Assembly: GCA_023374025.1 (NCBI GenBank)
Contig: SIJG01000019.1
Span: 1,376,810 to 1,440,809 of the forward strand
Source of the DNA: Heterodera schachtii
Lineage: Eukaryota > Nematoda > Chromadorea > Rhabditida > Heteroderidae
Direction of reading: 5' to 3'
Length of the DNA stretch: 64,000 nucleotides
The notes under the pieces are model-generated. The model was given only the letters and a program-made list of their open reading frames with translations. It did no database searches and was not told the origin of the DNA. The first letter of the stretch is position 1. Each line of letters begins with the position of its first letter. Positions 10,543 through 20,279 of the stretch are shown piece by piece. Made by a program: the position numbers and the translations under genes.

Positions 10543-12123
10543 ATGGCACGCATTTTGCTCATTCTTTTATTGCTGCACAACATCTGCTGTGCAGCCGCTT
10601 CATTGCTCATTTTGAATGCCGTTACATTTGAGAAGGATGCTAATGATTATGCCGTTGGCAATGGCACCACCGTTTCCAACTCGCACAATTTGGGCCTAAA
10701 ACCCGCCGTTTTGCGGCGTCACAAAAGGAAGACCAAAAAGGAGGACGAAAACATTATCAGTAAGAAAGTGAAAAGATGTTCTCACTAGGGCTTAAACCAA
10801 AAAAAATTGAAAAAAAAACTATTTTGATCGTTTATTAATAACAAAAATTCATAAAAACGAAAAATTTACCCCCTAAGAATCGAGCCGAAAATTTTCAAAA
10901 ATACACCCCTAAGAAATAAAATTTCTCTTGGCCTAGTTTTTTATTTGAATTTTTTGAAAGTGAAAAGATGTTCTCACTAGGGCTAATATTTTTAGTTTTT
11001 AGCCTATTTTTTCTGAGCTCTCTGTGGTCTTAAAATACATTAAAAGCCAAAAAAAAAATTTCAAAGAACTTTTTTGATCATTTTGGCGTTTTACGCTAAA
11101 TTATTAACAAAAATGCAATAAAAACAAAAATATACCACCTAAGAATCGACGTAAAAGTTTTTTCAAAAAATACACCCACCCCTAAGAAAGGACGCGAAAA
11201 TTTTTCAAAAATACACCCCTAAAAAATAAAAATTTCTCTAGGCCTAATTTTTTTTTGAATTTTGAAAGTGAAAAGATGTTCTCACTAGGGCTTATATTTT
11301 ATGTTTTTACCTAATTTTTTCTTGAGCTCCGAGTGATCTGAAAAGCGAAAAACATGTATATTTTGGTCGCTGCTAAGATAATTTTCGAGTTATTAGCATC
11401 TATTTTCTAGATTTTTATTATTAGAACCTAAAAATCGAAAAAAAATTCAAAAAAAACTATTTTGACTTATTTTGGCATTTTGCCGAAAATTTATTAACAA
11501 AATGCAAAAAAACGAAAAATAAACGCCTAAGAATTGATTACACGCCTAAGATTAGACCCTTAAATTTTCAAAAATGCACCCCTGAGAAATGGAAAATTTT
11601 TTAAAAAATTCATCTCCAAAATTTATTTATTTATTTTCTTGACAAAGTTTTTATTTTAAAAATTATTTTTTTTAAATGGATTTAGCTTAATTTCGTTTAC
11701 CTTTTTGAATCATTTTGGTCTTTTACACCCCTAAATTTTAGGCTTTTTATTTCCTTTTTTCCATTTTTTCGAGCCTATTTTTGGGGTTTTTAGGACCTAA
11801 AGCCTACCTTGGCGGTTTTTAGAGCCTAAAAATTGCATCTCTAGTTCTCACCAAACATTTTATAAAATAAAAAATAAATAAACCAATAAAATTGGCCATA
11901 ATTTTGTAACATTTAGCCAAAAACTGTACAACATTGGCTTCCTTTTGTTCGTGCGGTTGGGGCGCATGCCATCCGAAGAAAAAGTACAGAAAAGAGGACG
12001 ACGACTGTTGCGCAGAAAACCACCAGTGGAAATGCTGTGAAGAGGTAAAAAAAAATGTGTGAACTGATGGCATACTGTAATTCTTTATTACAGTACCAAA
12101 CCGCCGAAACGTCGCCGGCCTAA
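10543..12123 (+). CDS. Small secreted eight-cysteine peptide, gene 1
   Basis: Three exons: 10543-10759, 11917-12044, 12094-12123 (375 nt, 124 residues). The start ATG opens a strong signal peptide (MARILLILLLLHNICCAAA). A pro-region follows, then a basic RRHKR site typical of furin-like processing, then KTKKED. Exon 2 encodes all eight mature cysteines with spacing C-x6-C-x-C-x4-C-x12-CC-x7-CC. Donor A/GTAAGA and acceptor CATTTAG/CC join in phase to give I-T-K-N-C. Intron 2 is 49 bp ending TTACAG. Intron 1 carries a hAT insertion; read without splicing, the element's first TAG would end the ORF at 10788. The last exon lies at the edge of a palindromic repeat. It looks like a processed secreted peptide, perhaps a nematode effector or signalling peptide. 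The family is not recognised, and the basic stretch could instead be a nuclear signal. Confidence 0.78.
10786..11843. mobile_element. hAT-like element inserted in intron 1 of peptide gene 1
   Basis: Starts TAGGGCT and ends GCATCTCTA. The 8-bp target duplication GTTCTCAC is exact (10778-10785 and 11844-11851). The inside is made of iterated GCCTAAAA/TTTTTAGG-type motifs. A segment holding intron-derived sequence (GTGAAAAGATGTTCTCAC plus the element's first bases) is repeated near 10962 and 11262, so the left junction was tandemly duplicated after insertion. There is no transposase. Confidence 0.85.
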
Positions 12124-12416
12124 TTTTTGGACCATAAGTTTTTTCTTTACCAACCAAATTAAAAATTCTTGGTATTGTTCGGAAACATTTGAAAACCACT
12201 ATTAACCTGCTGATTTTCAAAAAATTTTTTATTGTTTACAAAAAAAACAGGGCAAAAAAAGCCCGAAAAATTAGGTTTTTGAGTTTCTTTTGGCAATAAC
12301 TTTTTTGAAAATTAACGACAATTTATGATATTATGCCAACTAATAATAAACACACAAAGCTATCGAACAACACCAAGAATGCTTAATTTGATTGCCGGCG
12401 ACGTTTTGGCGTGCAC
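12092..12416. repeat. Palindromic repeat overlapping exon 3 of peptide gene 1
   Basis: The left arm (CCGAAACGTCGCCGGC ... AAATTCTTGGTATTGTTCG) is mirrored by CGAACAACACCAAGAATGC ... GCCGGCGACGTTTTGGCG. A relative with different end motifs lies at 56609-56929, sharing the ACCAAGAATG and TTTGGTTGG core. The mirror copy in the other arm is at about 17820-18145. The splice acceptor TTACAG abuts the left end, so the last codons of the peptide gene come from this repeat. Confidence 0.65.
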
Positions 12417-13080
12417 CCCCAAAAATTCTTATTTTATTGGTTTTTATGCTTATCCGGTTAAATTTTTCTTTTCTTTCCTTTTTTTGGGGTTTTGGCATTT
12501 CGAAAAACTTTAATTGTTTAATGAAATTTTATTTTTTTGCCAAGTCTAGTCTCACACTAACTAATTTATCACTGTTTAGGGGCCGGATGGTCAAAAATTT
12601 GAAAAGTCAACTGGATGTCAAAATTTAAAGCTGGATAAAATGTTGATAATTGGTAAAATAATTTTCCATTTTTTTACATAATTTCATTAAATTTTAGCCA
12701 ATTTATCGATTTTAGCCAGTTTGCTTGTTTACTACACAAATTTATGAAGAAATTTTGGTCCACAGAACGGAGGAATGTTTCCATTTATATAAAAATGGAA
12801 AAAATAATTGCTAAAAATTATTTCATATTTCGCTATAATTTGAGTGCCGAACATTTGGACAACTTTTAATATTTTATTTTGCCAAGCCAAGTTTCATAAA
12901 CCATTATCACGATCCACGTTTGTTTAGCTAACAAATGAAGGTCCCCAAGTGTCTGTCCGTGGGATTTCCGAATGAAACTTGAAAATGGATAAGTGGAAGG
13001 AGCAACGGCTGTGCTGAGAGAAAACCCCCAGAATTTTGCAAGTTTTATAAATAGATTTGTTGTAGAACATAAAAGGTGAC

Positions 13081-13151
13081 TCGCCCGGTGTGATTAGAAC
13101 CCACGAACCCAGCAATCCGTGCCGTGCTCTAACCGACTGAGCTACAGGCGC
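13081..13151 (-). tRNA. Degenerate tRNA-like copy in left arm
   Basis: The minus strand is homologous to 9346-9416 and identical in design to 17080-17149. The A box is intact (TAGCTCAGTCGG). The B box is damaged (GGTTCTAATCA), and the T stem and anticodon arm are imperfect. The flanking phrase with TATCCCACTTTCT is shared with the 9346 copy. It is likely a tRNA-derived relic duplicated with the arm. Confidence 0.45.
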
Positions 13152-13259
13152 TCATTTTAGATGTTCTCCCATATCCTTTATCCCACTTTCTACCACAATC
13201 CGCTTCCTAATTGCCAATTTTTTGGATCGATGAATTTTATAAAATTCTAATCAAATTAG

Positions 13260-13814
13260 TAGAGGTGTGCCGTGAATCACGGTCACGGTCACGGTTACCG
13301 TGAATTTCACGGGTTTTTTCGGTCACGGTCACGATTCACGGTACCAATTCACGGTTATTTCGTGAAAAATTTACACTGGATAAAATTGAAAAAGTTGGTA
13401 ATTTTTTGGCTAAAATCTGTTAACAAAATTCATTGAAATTTTAAAAATTTTCCCGGCGGCGCCGGACCCCACCGGTTCCCTAAAAGTTTTATGTAAAAAG
13501 CGCGTCGCAAAAAAACATGTTTATTTTTTTAGTTTTGAATAATTAACCAAAATGCTGGTTTTTGACACCAAATGATGATTTTTTGTCTGCCAAATGCTGA
13601 TTTTGAAAATATTCAGTTGGGATCCCCGAAAAAAAAGAAAAAAAAAAAATACGCTGCAAAAGAAAATTTTTTTTAAATTCACGGTCACGGTCACGAAAGC
13701 CGTGAATTTCACGGGTTTTTTGGATCACGGTCACGGTCACGATTCACGGGACCAATTCACGGTCACGGTCACGATTCACGGTTCACGGGTTTTTTCAGTC
13801 ACGGCACACCTCTA
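13260..13814. mobile_element. MITE-like element, CACGGTCACG family
   Basis: Starts TAGAGGTGTGCCGTGA and ends TCACGGCACACCTCTA. Both ends are built from iterated CACGGTCACG and CGTGAATTTCACGG motifs. The centre (about 13410-13480) contains the TCTGTTAACAAA...GGCGGCGCCGG core shared with other elements here. No 8-bp target duplication is seen. Its left edge coincides with the inner end of the inverted-repeat arm, so the original flank may have been lost. Confidence 0.75.
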
Positions 13815-14271
13815 GTGAATATTGGTTCCGAAACAATAAAAATTAAAAGAAATTTAAGATTTCGATAACCCTACCGCTGATCAATCATCATTTTAAATTT
13901 ATTAAATCATTAAATAATTTAATATACAAATTCAATTAAGTAAAAATAGATTTTGCTTATCCTACAGATGATCACTATTTCAAATTCAATTTTTGTCAAG
14001 TTTATAAGGCTGTATAATTTTCCATTTTTAATTTTAATAAAAAGTTAATAAATTTTTATAATAAAATTATTTCTTTTATATTTAGACTAATGTTTTATTC
14101 TTTTTTTATAATTTTTACAATTATTATTCTTCATCTTTTTCTAATTCCATAATTGTAGTTATGAAAGGCCATCCGAAAATTCAAATCAGTGAATATTCAA
14201 AGCAAAAATATGAGGCACACCTTGGCATTATGCATTTTATGAGAAAAGTTGAAAATGTGAAAAAATTGAGG

Positions 14272-15898
14272 CGCGCCAACGATTCGTCAACTCGACGATT
14301 CGTCAACTCAGCCAAAATGCGACGATTCGTCAACTCAGTCAAATGTCAACGATTCGTCAACTCAACGATTCGTCAACTCGACGATTCGTCAACTCAGCCA
14401 AAATGCGACGATTCGTCAACTCAGTCAAATGTCAACGATTCGTCAACTTAACGATTCGTCAACTCGACGATTCGTCAACTCAGCCAAAATGCGACGATTC
14501 GTCAACTCAGTCAAAAAATTATTTCAAAAAGCGCTTAACAAAATCAATTATAACACTAATTAGACTAATTTAGAACCGAGAATACATAAAATCACGACCC
14601 TTCTGAACAAAAATTTATTCAAAAACTTGCATAAAACTAATTTTACTAAACAAAAATCAAAACGAATCAATAGGGTGATCATCGCGAGATTAGAGTAAAC
14701 AAATTTAACCGGTATTATGAGTAATGAATGAAAAAATTCTTATCAATTGGATATTGGTTCGTTCTTCCGTCTCTGCAGCGACTGGGCCAACTGCTGGTCG
14801 CGCAATCTTGTCCTTAAAACGGTCCAAAGTGGCGAAGTCAATTGAAAAAGTGAAGGGGGAATCTAAAGGTGTAAAAGGGAAAATAAAGGCTTTGCCAAAT
14901 CCGGTTTCCTTTTGGGTCACTGACTTTTCGTTTAGTTCGAGTCTTCCGCAATTGTCGCCAGGGAAAAGACATATCGCGTTGCCGTAAATCCATCAGTTAA
15001 TCGGTTACTAAATAAACCGAAGCATTGTTAAGCAATCCGACCATTGTGCCATTGTTTGATTCTTTTTACCGCGTGTCGGTGTTCGAATCAGAAATTGAAC
15101 GGCCTTTGGTCCTGCCAACGGCTTTCGTATGCCTCCAACAGATAGTTGAGTCCGAGTCTTGGTCCGGCATCACTTTGGCTGGGAAGGGATCCGCGAGCGG
15201 AACCACCGCCCTCTGATGCGAGTGAAACGGAACCCTGCAAAAAATCAAAAAATTTTCATCCAAAACTTAATCACCGACCTTGATGCCAATGCAATGACCC
15301 CTCGCCGTTGTTCCGCGCTGAAATTTGGTCCTCATCACTTTATCCGATGCGGTGTCATCGTCTTGTTCAACTAATCTGCGTCCTCGCGTTGGGTAGGAAA
15401 AATGTTGCTGTCGTCGTAATCAGCATACAGCTCTCCGAACTGCTTTGGTGCTTTTCGTCGTTTGTTGTTCAATTGTTTACGAATAGATTTCACTGATTTG
15501 CTAAAACTGAGAAACGACATTGAAATTGATTGAATGTAAGAAGTGTCTACGAGTCGCATGTTAAAGCATTTAAATGTCAAAAACAAAATAAATTACATAG
15601 TGCATATTATTTTTTAAATTAATTTTATGCATTATAAATCGTTGCCGAATTCGAATTCGGGTTCGAATCACTTTAAATGGGTGTTAAAATTATTTTACGC
15701 GCCATGAAAAGCTACAGAAATTGCTTTTTGAAGTAAATTTTGGATGAGTTGACGAATCGTCACATTTTGGCTTAGTTGACGAATCATTGAGTTGACGAAT
15801 CGTTGACATTTGACTGAGTTGACGAATCGTCGCATTTTGGCTGAGTTGACGAATCGTTGAGTTGACGAATCGTTGAGTTGACGAATCGAGGGGAGGCG
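14272..15898. mobile_element. Pack-MULE/foldback-like element with repeat-built inverted ends
   Basis: Inserted in copy D with direct repeat AAAATTGAGG on both sides (14262-14271, 15899-15908). This 9-10 bp duplication length is usual for Mutator-like elements. The ends are inverted repeats of about 230-250 bp made of iterated ACGATTCGTCAACTC units, spaced by AGCCAAAATGCG and AGTCAAATGTCA, then TTCAAAAAGC on the inner side. The interior (14540-15690) is much less AT-rich than the surroundings and holds split coding-like sequence on the minus strand, with no transposase. Foldback elements of the P superfamily are an alternative class. Confidence 0.75.
14704..15540 (-). pseudogene. Captured multi-exon gene fragment inside the TIR element
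   Basis: On the minus strand one exon reads MSFLSFSKSVKSIRKQLNNK ... FGELYADYDDSNIFPTQRED (15520-15375). It continues after a one-base shift near 15372 as VEQDDDTASDKVMRTKFQRG to an AAG/GTCGGT donor near 15281. A 44-bp intron ends TTTTTTGCAG, then GSVSLASEGGGSARGSLPSQ ... LNYLLEAYESRWQDQRPFNF (to about 15100). A further open piece lies at 14920-14704. GC content, exon phase and the intron all look like a real gene, but shifts and stops make it a relic. I do not recognise the parent gene; a copy elsewhere in the genome is expected. Confidence 0.5.
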
Positions 15899-15990
15899 AA
15901 AATTGAGGAGGAATTTAAAGAATTTGAGCGGACAGAATGCCAAAAATATCGCAAATATTTGGACATTTTGTACGAATATTTTGGTTATAT

Positions 15991-16956
15991 GCACACCTTC
16001 TGACATCAGTGGGATGGGACTCTTCTTGAAACTTTCGTTTAATCGAACTGTGATAATGCACATTCTGTTGGTTATCATTAACATTGCAATTATTGTGATT
16101 TTAAAATTTAAAAATGGCAAAAAACAATTAATTTTCATTAATAAAACTAAGTAAATATTAAATTTCTCAATTTTAATATTTATTTTTAAATATATTTTGT
16201 TAAACTTTAATGCTATTTTTTTTTATCATATTTTCAGAAATCAGCATTTCTCTAAAAGCATTTTAAAAAAGTAATTTTTAATGTTAATTAACAATTAATT
16301 TAATTGGGAAATTGGTGTAAGTTAACAATTAATTCTAATCAGGAAATTAGTATTAATTAAGAACTAAATTTAATTGTGAACTTAGTATAAATTAATCGTT
16401 GATTATTCGAAAATTCAAAATAAATTTTAAATTTTTTAAAAGCCAATTTATACCGCGATGAAATTAATGCTTTTTTGGAAAGAATTGGCATCAAAAAGAC
16501 CAACGGCACGCAACACCAACAACACACAAATGCAATTGCATTAAATGTCGTGACACGACACAACAATTGGACTCACCATTAGGTATTTCCTGTTTTACAT
16601 TTATGGAATATTTAATTTATTAAAATTATAAATTATTTTTTCCCAAGGCTATTGTAGTATATATTTCTGTATATAATAATTTTGCATATACATATGCTAT
16701 GAAGGAAGATGGGGGTTTTTAATGCCGTTCATAGACCTGACAAGAATTATTCTTCAGCAGTAGTGGTATAATTTGACCCGAATATTTTTTTGATCAATCA
16801 TGAAACAAATGCAGCTTTTGATTGAACTTTTTGTTATTTCTCTTAAAATATGAATTTTTGATATGTATAAATGTCGCAACATCACATTCTACATATAAAT
16901 TTTGGGTTATTTTTTGATTCAATAATTTTATCGGCAACCGCCGGGTCCCAGTTTGA
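15991..16956. other. Spacer DNA between copy D and the right arm
   Basis: AT-rich. An open stretch at about 16010-16154 (+) encodes a hydrophobic ILLVIINIAIIVILKF segment but has no supported gene structure. Near 16260-16390 the phrase AATTAATTTAATTGGGAAATT is repeated about three times with roughly 55-bp spacing. No gene is called. Confidence 0.4.
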
Positions 16957-17079
16957 TTAGAATTTTATAAATTCACCAATTCAAAAAATGGCAATATTGG
17001 ACAATGTGATACCAGCGCCAGAAAAAAGCGTAGTGTGGTAGAAAGTGGTATAAAGGACATGGGAGAACCTCGAAAAGTA

Positions 17080-17149
17080 GAACCCGTAGCTCAGTCGGTT
17101 AAAGCACGGACGGATTGCTGGGTTCGTGGGTTCTAATCACACCGGGCGA
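17080..17149 (+). tRNA. Degenerate tRNA-like copy in right arm
   Basis: Plus-strand mirror of 13081-13151. The A box TAGCTCAGTCGG is intact, the B box GGTTCTAATCA is altered, and the acceptor pairs partially. The upstream phrase GAAAGTGGTATAAAGGACAT matches the 5' flank of the other two copies. It is probably a relic. Confidence 0.45.
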
Positions 17150-18076
17150 GTAACCTTTTATGTTCTACAACAAATCTATTTATAAAACTGGCAAAATTCT
17201 GGGGGTTTTCCTTCAGCACAGCCGCTGCTCCTTCCACTTATCCATTTTCAGGTTTCATTCGGAAATCCCACGGACAGACACTTGGGGACCTTCATTTGTT
17301 AGCTAAACAAACGTGGATCGTGATAATGGTTTATGAAACTTGGCTTGGCAAAATAAAATATTAAAAGTTGTCCAAATGTTCGGCACTCAAATTATAGCGA
17401 AATATGAAATAATTTTTAGCAATTATTTTTTCCATTTTTATATAAATGGAAACATTCCTCCGTTCTGTGGACCAAAATTTCTTCATAAATTTGTGTAGTA
17501 AACAAGCAAACTGGCTAAAATCGACAAATTGGCTAAAATTTAATGAAATTATATAAAAAAATGGAAAATTATTTTACCAATTATCAACATTTTGTTCATG
17601 TTTAAGTTTGGACATCCAGTTGACTTTTCAAATTTTTGACCATCCGGCCCCTAAATAGTGATAAAATAGTTAGCGGGAGACTAGACTTGGCGAAAAAATT
17701 TTTTCATTGAAAAATTGAAGTGTTCGAAAATACCAAAAAGGTCAAAACTCCCAAAAAAAGGAAAGAAAAGAAAAATTTAACCGGACAAGCATAAAAACCA
17801 ATAAAATAAGAATTTTGGGGGTGCACGCCAAAACGTCGCCGGCAATCAAATTAAGCATTCTTGGTGTTGTTCGATAGCTTTGTGTGTTTATTATTAGTTG
17901 GCATAATATCATAAATTGTCGTTAATTTTCAAAAAAAGTTATTGCCAAAAGAAACTCAAAAACCTAATTTTTCGGGCTTTTTTTGCCCTGTTTTTTTTTG
18001 TAAACAATATAAAATTTTTTGAAAATCAGCAGGTTAATAGTGGTTTTCAAATGTTTTCGAACAATACCAAGAATTT

Positions 18077-19155
18077 TTAATTTGGTTGGTAAAGAAAAAA
18101 GTTATGGTCCAAAAATGAGTCCGGCGACGTTTCGGCGGTTTGGTACTGTAATAAAGAATTACAGTATGCCATCAGTTCACACATTTTTTTTTTACCTCTT
18201 CACAGCATTTCCACTGGTGGTTTTCTGCGCAACAGTCGTCGTCCTCTTTTCTGTACTTTTTCTTCGGATGGCATGCGCCCCAACCGCACGAACAAAAGGA
18301 AGCCAATGTTGTACAGTTTTTGGCTAAATGTTACAAAATTATGGCCAATTTTAATTGGTTTATTTATTTTATATTATAAAATGTTTGGTGAGAACTAGGG
18401 ATGCAATTTTTAGGCTCTAAAAACCGCCAAGGTAGGCTTTAGGTCCTAAAAACCCCTAAAAATAGGCTCGAAAAAATGGAAAATAGGCAATAAAAAGCCT
18501 AAAATTTAGGGGTGTAAAAACCAGTATCTTTCTGAAATTATTCGACTTAATTCTTAGGGGTTTATTTTTCGTTTTTTTTTTTTTTTTTTTTTTTTTGCAT
18601 TTGTTAAAATTTTCGGCAAAATGCCCAAATAAGTCAAAATATGTTTTGTTTGAAATTTTTTCACTCGGAGCTCAAGAAAAAATTAGGTAAAAACTAAAAT
18701 ATAAGCCCTAGTGAGAGAACATCTTTTAACTTTAAAATTCAAATAAAAAAAAAATTAGGCCAAGAGAAATTTTTATTTCTTAGGGATGTATTTTTGAAAA
18801 TTTTTGGTCGATTCTTAGGCGGTAGGTATATTTTTCGTTTTTATGAATTTTTGTTAATAATAAATGATCAAAATAGTCTTTTTTTTTTAAATTTTTTTTG
18901 GTATAAGCCCTTGTGAGAACACCTTTTCACTTTCTTACTGATAATGTTTTCGTCCTCCTTTTTGGTCTTCCTTTTGTGACGCCGCAAAACGGCGGATTTT
19001 AGGCCCAAATTGTGCGAGTTGGAAACGGTGGTGCCATCGCCAACGGCATAATCATTAGCATCCTTCTCAAAAGTAACGGCATTCAAAATGAGCAATGAAG
19101 CGGCTGCACAGCAGATGTTGTGCAGCAATAAAAGAATGAGGAAAATGCGTGCCAT
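18077..19155 (-). CDS. Small secreted eight-cysteine peptide, gene 2
   Basis: Minus-strand exons: 19155-18939, 18323-18196, 18145-18077 (414 nt, 137 residues). Splice sites and phases are the same as gene 1. The signal peptide MARIFLILLLLHNICCAAA, basic RRHKR site and the C-x6-C-x-C-x4-C-x12-CC-x7-CC pattern are all kept. Only about three residue changes separate exons 1 of the two genes. The C-terminus is longer: the codon where gene 1 stops (GCC TAA) reads GAC TCA here, so translation runs 13 residues further into the palindromic repeat (SFLDHNFFLYQPN). Intron 1 carries the same hAT insertion at the same site. The TAG that would end an unspliced reading frame in gene 1 is AAG here. Both genes look intact. 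Confidence 0.78.
18396..18912. mobile_element. hAT-like element in intron 1 of peptide gene 2
   Basis: Bounded by target duplication GTGAGAAC (18388-18395 and 18913-18920), the complement of GTTCTCAC in the other arm. One end reads TAGGGATGCAATTTTTAGGC. At 517 bp it is half the length of its twin, with fewer internal duplications. A 22-T tract lies near 18574. The shared site shows insertion came before the arm duplication. Confidence 0.83.
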
Positions 19156-19823
19156 TTTTGTTGTTCAAAGAATTCCTTACAAAAAATTTAATGGATAAAT
19201 TTTGTAAAAAAACAAATTAATTAAATTAAAACCCTTCGAAAGGATTTTGTGTCCCACTGATTTGTTAGGTTTTCGATCAATTTAAATTTATGATTAATTT
19301 GTTGTGCAGTAAAATATAAGCCATCTTAGCATATTTATTCGAATAAAATTTTATAAAAAAAAATTAATTAAATTAAAATCATTCGAAAGGTTTTCGCGTC
19401 CCATTGATTTATTACGTTTTCTATCAATTATAAATTGGCTGATTATTTGCTAGGAAATAAAAAAAATAGATAAATCATCATTAGCATATTTATTTTTGCA
19501 CTTCTGTTTTGTACATAAAACATTATCATCATCATCTAAGCAAAGCAAATATTAACGAAATTATTTAAATTTAGTTTTTTTAACATCAAAATTAATATTA
19601 TTCAATTTGCCCATTTCTCTGCTCACAGAATGGAGCAGGGAATAGAAATAAATCACGAAAACAATCTAAAAACCAGAAGATTGTTTAGAGATTTTTTGAA
19701 AAATATAATAAAAGACAATAAGAATTAAAGATTGTGAGTTTTTAGCTTCTAGTTATAACTTACTTTTTGGTGCCTTTTTTTTTTTGCATTTTTTTTTTTT
19801 GCGATTTGGTGACTAATGCTGAG

Positions 19824-20279
19824 CACGTAATTTTACTGATGCAGATTTTTTTGTCATTTTTGTATATAAGCATTTGGGAAAAATTAAAGAATATATGTAC
19901 CAAACCAAATCCTACACATAAATATATCATTTCGACAGCTCTCGGTCTGCAATAGACGAGTCGGAAAGCATTTTTTTTGCTGAAAGCACTTTGAGCCGAG
20001 TTATTGAACCGGGACTGAAGTGGCCAAATGCCTTTGGGACTGAATCGTTCACTGACTTAAAGCATAACAAAGGACCCCAAATTATATATTCGATTCCTCT
20101 CGGTATGTAATGGATGAATATGAAATAAATTTTTGACAGAATCCATTCCCTGAATGAAGAGTTACTGACCCTTGATTAAAGTGACGATTTCTATTGGACT
20201 CAGCAATCCACACCATAAAATTGCGTAAAAATTAAAGCGAAGAAATCCGAATTAATTTATGCAAACGGGGGTTGGGTAG
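19824..20279. other. Non-coding DNA with a weak two-copy repeat
   Basis: The phrase ATTTCGACAGCTCTCGGT (near 19928) recurs as ATTCGATTCCTCTCGGT (near 20089), each followed by a TGYAATRGAYGA-like block. No gene is seen. Confidence 0.35.

Larger units (their letters stand above)
9711..13252. repeat. Left arm of a large inverted repeat
   Basis: This arm is the reverse complement of 16957-19823 at high identity, interrupted by indels. The outer limit is the shared GAGCATTAGTCACC. The inner limit is where CTAATCAAA passes into unrelated sequence. It contains a cysteine-rich secreted peptide gene, a hAT insertion in its first intron, a palindromic repeat and a tRNA-like copy. It is longer than the right arm mainly because the hAT element here has internal tandem duplications. 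Confidence 0.85.
14072..15990 (+). pseudogene. Copy D: exon 2 of the helical family, split by a transposon
   Basis: From 14161 the frame reads KGHPKIQISEYSKQKYEAHL...HFMRK, the start of the exon 2 domain. From 15899 the domain resumes as EEFKEFERTECQKYRKYL and DILYEYF, ending near 15990 in unrelated sequence. Upstream, about 14110-14160 keeps only a relic of the signal-peptide exon, and no exon 3 or 4 follows. The 1.6-kb element between the halves has a 10-bp target duplication. The half before the insertion is also worn (RKVENVKKL in place of RKNWQCDKI). The copy is non-functional. Confidence 0.8.
16957..19823. repeat. Right arm of the large inverted repeat
   Basis: Reverse complement of 9711-13252. 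It contains the mirror copies of the tRNA-like sequence, the palindromic repeat, the eight-cysteine peptide gene and its intronic hAT element. The arms are separated by a 3.7-kb spacer holding copy D and two mobile elements. Many small differences between arms show the duplication is not brand new and that gene conversion is not keeping it perfect. Confidence 0.85.

Noticed and set aside
11819..12220. 133-codon minus-strand ORF (and its mirror at 18019-18327)
   Set aside because: Antisense to the cysteine-rich exon and the palindromic repeat; the sense strand has matching splice sites and phases.
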